Shown in pieces: positions 63,222 through 64,000 of a stretch of DNA of 64,000 nt. The stretch covers positions 124,001-188,000 of the forward strand of contig JAJDBW010000061.1 in the NCBI GenBank assembly GCA_029261155.1, in the 5' to 3' direction. Source of the stretch: Nitrospirota bacterium (GTDB lineage Bacteria; Nitrospirota; Nitrospiria; SBBL01; JAADHI01). The notes under the pieces are model-generated. The model saw nothing but the letters and a program-made list of their open reading frames with translations, had not been told where the DNA came from and ran no database searches. The position numbers and the translations under genes are program-made. Every line of letters begins with the position of its first letter. The stretch's first letter is position 1.

Positions 63222-63689
63222 AATCGTTCGCTTCCTTTCAATGACTTTATTTCAAACACTGGAATAAAAAAAGAGGCAAAGGAACAGATTCATCCTCAAA
63301 TCACAAGATTACGAGAGCACCGATCCAACTCGAGGATGCACTTATCCCTCAGCTTGATAACACCATTCTCAATTCTCCGGAAAGACAAGGAGGAAGCCTA
63401 GAGGAAAAAAGGAGAAAAAGCAACGGATACAACGCCGCTTTAGCCAACTTAAACAGAACTTAGACGCTTTTAAATTTCGAGTATCAGACCACTCAAGTCA
63501 CCAACTGACATGAAGAAACCCTTATTAACTTGATCCTTTTTCAGGGCATTTTCGGAACCTCATCGTCTAAGGGCCTATTCTTATAAATCGCGTTGCTCAA
63601 GACACACTTTCCGCCCTTCAAGGACACATACCCCCTATTGACGTGTATAGAATATTTTGATATATCTTAATTTTTAGTAGGTCTGTTCC
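63222..63689. other. Intergenic region without a supported gene
   Basis: About 470 bp. The open frame on the plus strand here has no codon bias or motif support and mostly covers noncoding sequence. Apart from the promoter of the DksA-like gene near its right end I see nothing. Confidence 0.55.
63638..63666 (+). promoter_or_regulatory. Sigma-70 promoter of the DksA-like gene
   Basis: TTGACG at 63638-63643, 17 bases, TATATC at 63661-63666. It would start near 63673, shortly before the candidate starts at 63690 (TTG), 63726 and 63735 (GTG). Confidence 0.6.
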
Positions 63690-63734
63690 TTGAGAATCAC
63701 CGTTGAATCGACATTTTCTCCCTGGGTGAAAATA

Positions 63735-64000
63735 GTGAAAAGCCAAAACACACAAACCAAAGACAGCAAAAAGAAGAAAACGCCACGACATCCTTTCGCT
63801 TCGATCAAGAACGATTTGGAAGGGCAAAAAGCGGCACTCCTCGCCGAGGCTGGCGTATTGATTGGCGCCGGATTGAATCCAAGAAGCGAGGCCCTGCCCG
63901 ATATTGGAGATCAGGCCTCCGCCGAAGCCAATCAAAATTTCACTTTACGCCTCAGAGAACGCGAGCAAAAGCTCTTAAAAAAAATTACAGATGCAATTTC
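63735..64000 (+). CDS. DksA/TraR-family zinc-finger protein, N-terminal part (cut by window edge)
   Basis: 88 codons of a frame reaching the window end. It begins with a Lys-rich segment and then the pattern LPDIGDQASAEANQNF, followed by LRLREREQKLLKKITDAI. This matches the coiled-coil tip and second helix of DksA/TraR proteins, which bind the secondary channel of RNA polymerase. The zinc-finger part is beyond the window. Starts at GTG 63735 (GGGTGA ribosome site), GTG 63726 or TTG 63690 are all in frame; I chose 63735. Role as a ppGpp cofactor is by family. Confidence 0.7.
   Translation, partial: MKSQNTQTKDSKKKKTPRHPFASIKNDLEGQKAALLAEAGVLIGAGLNPRSEALPDIGDQASAEANQNFTLRLREREQKLLKKITDAI

Noticed and set aside
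63108-63401. 97-codon plus-strand ORF overlapping the start of the PilZ gene
   Set aside because: It is the opposite-strand shadow of the PilZ gene for its first half and runs on without motif or ribosome site.

Overview
The window reads as an ordinary stretch of chromosome from a free-living, diderm (LPS-bearing), flagellated and type IV piliated bacterium. LPS-precursor genes (kdsB, heptose-7-phosphate kinase), a flagellar basal-body cluster, a PilY1/minor-pilin operon, several sigma-54 activators and a two-subunit pyruvate carboxylase suggest a deltaproteobacteria-like, Nitrospirota-like or Nitrospinota-like lineage. The sequence alone does not let me name the organism. I saw no rRNA, tRNA, CRISPR array, transposase, integrase or prophage gene.

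Layout. (1) 1-2300, minus strand: fliK-flgD-flgE (flgE cut by the window edge) behind a sigma-54-type promoter. (2) 2518-10101, plus: two consecutive kinase plus sigma-54 activator pairs. The second pair follows an exported TPR protein whose promoter is a near-perfect -24/-12 element with an inverted repeat about 100 bp upstream of the likely start of transcription. (3) 10125-17038, plus: flgB-flgC-fliE-fliF-fliG-fliH-fliI-fliJ and a MotE-like gene. (4) 17195-26369, plus: housekeeping genes, namely a small membrane protein, purC, a structured leader or small RNA, nadE-glnA, ribBA-ribH-nusB, a stand-alone M17 N-terminal domain, purB and purS. (5) 26583-28501, plus: a sigma-54 promoter driving a MerR-like protein and an acidic zinc-ribbon/receiver-like protein with a duplicated C-terminal domain. 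(6) 28547-33573: an acyl-CoA-type group (SDR, SCP-like thiolase, B12-binding subunit, MBL hydrolase), a small exported protein and a cupredoxin-like exported protein. (7) 33617-41531, minus: the type IV pilus operon fimT-pilV-pilW-pilX-small exported protein-pilY1-Ig-like protein, behind a sigma-54 promoter. (8) 41855-46079, minus: kdsB, heptose kinase, lepB and lepA, with a 100-bp lepA/lepB overlap. (9) 46184-49615, minus: a tiny membrane ORF, a membrane-anchored SUMF1-domain protein and two tandem paralogous exported proteins of unknown function. (10) 49796-57420, mostly minus: moaA, a site-2-type protease, pycB, pycA/accC and an LpoA-like TPR/periplasmic-binding fusion. (11) 57805-62323, plus: a Gld-type ABC exporter with GldG-like and DUF4340 proteins. 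(12) 62535-64000: a PilZ-receiver protein and the start of a DksA/TraR-like gene.

How it fits together. Four sigma-54 promoters found by eye sit before fliK, the TPR-flrBC operon, the MerR/zinc-ribbon pair and the minor-pilin operon, and two sigma-54 activators are encoded in the same window. Surface motility appears to be under sigma-54 control here. The second pair resembles FlrB/FlrC and borders the flagellar operon. Its activator has a serine in the sigma-54 contact loop (GAFSGA) and an alanine at the first P-loop glycine. The unnamed material most worth attention is the pair of exported paralogs, the zinc-ribbon protein, and the compact RNA of mutually exclusive hairpins upstream of nadE.
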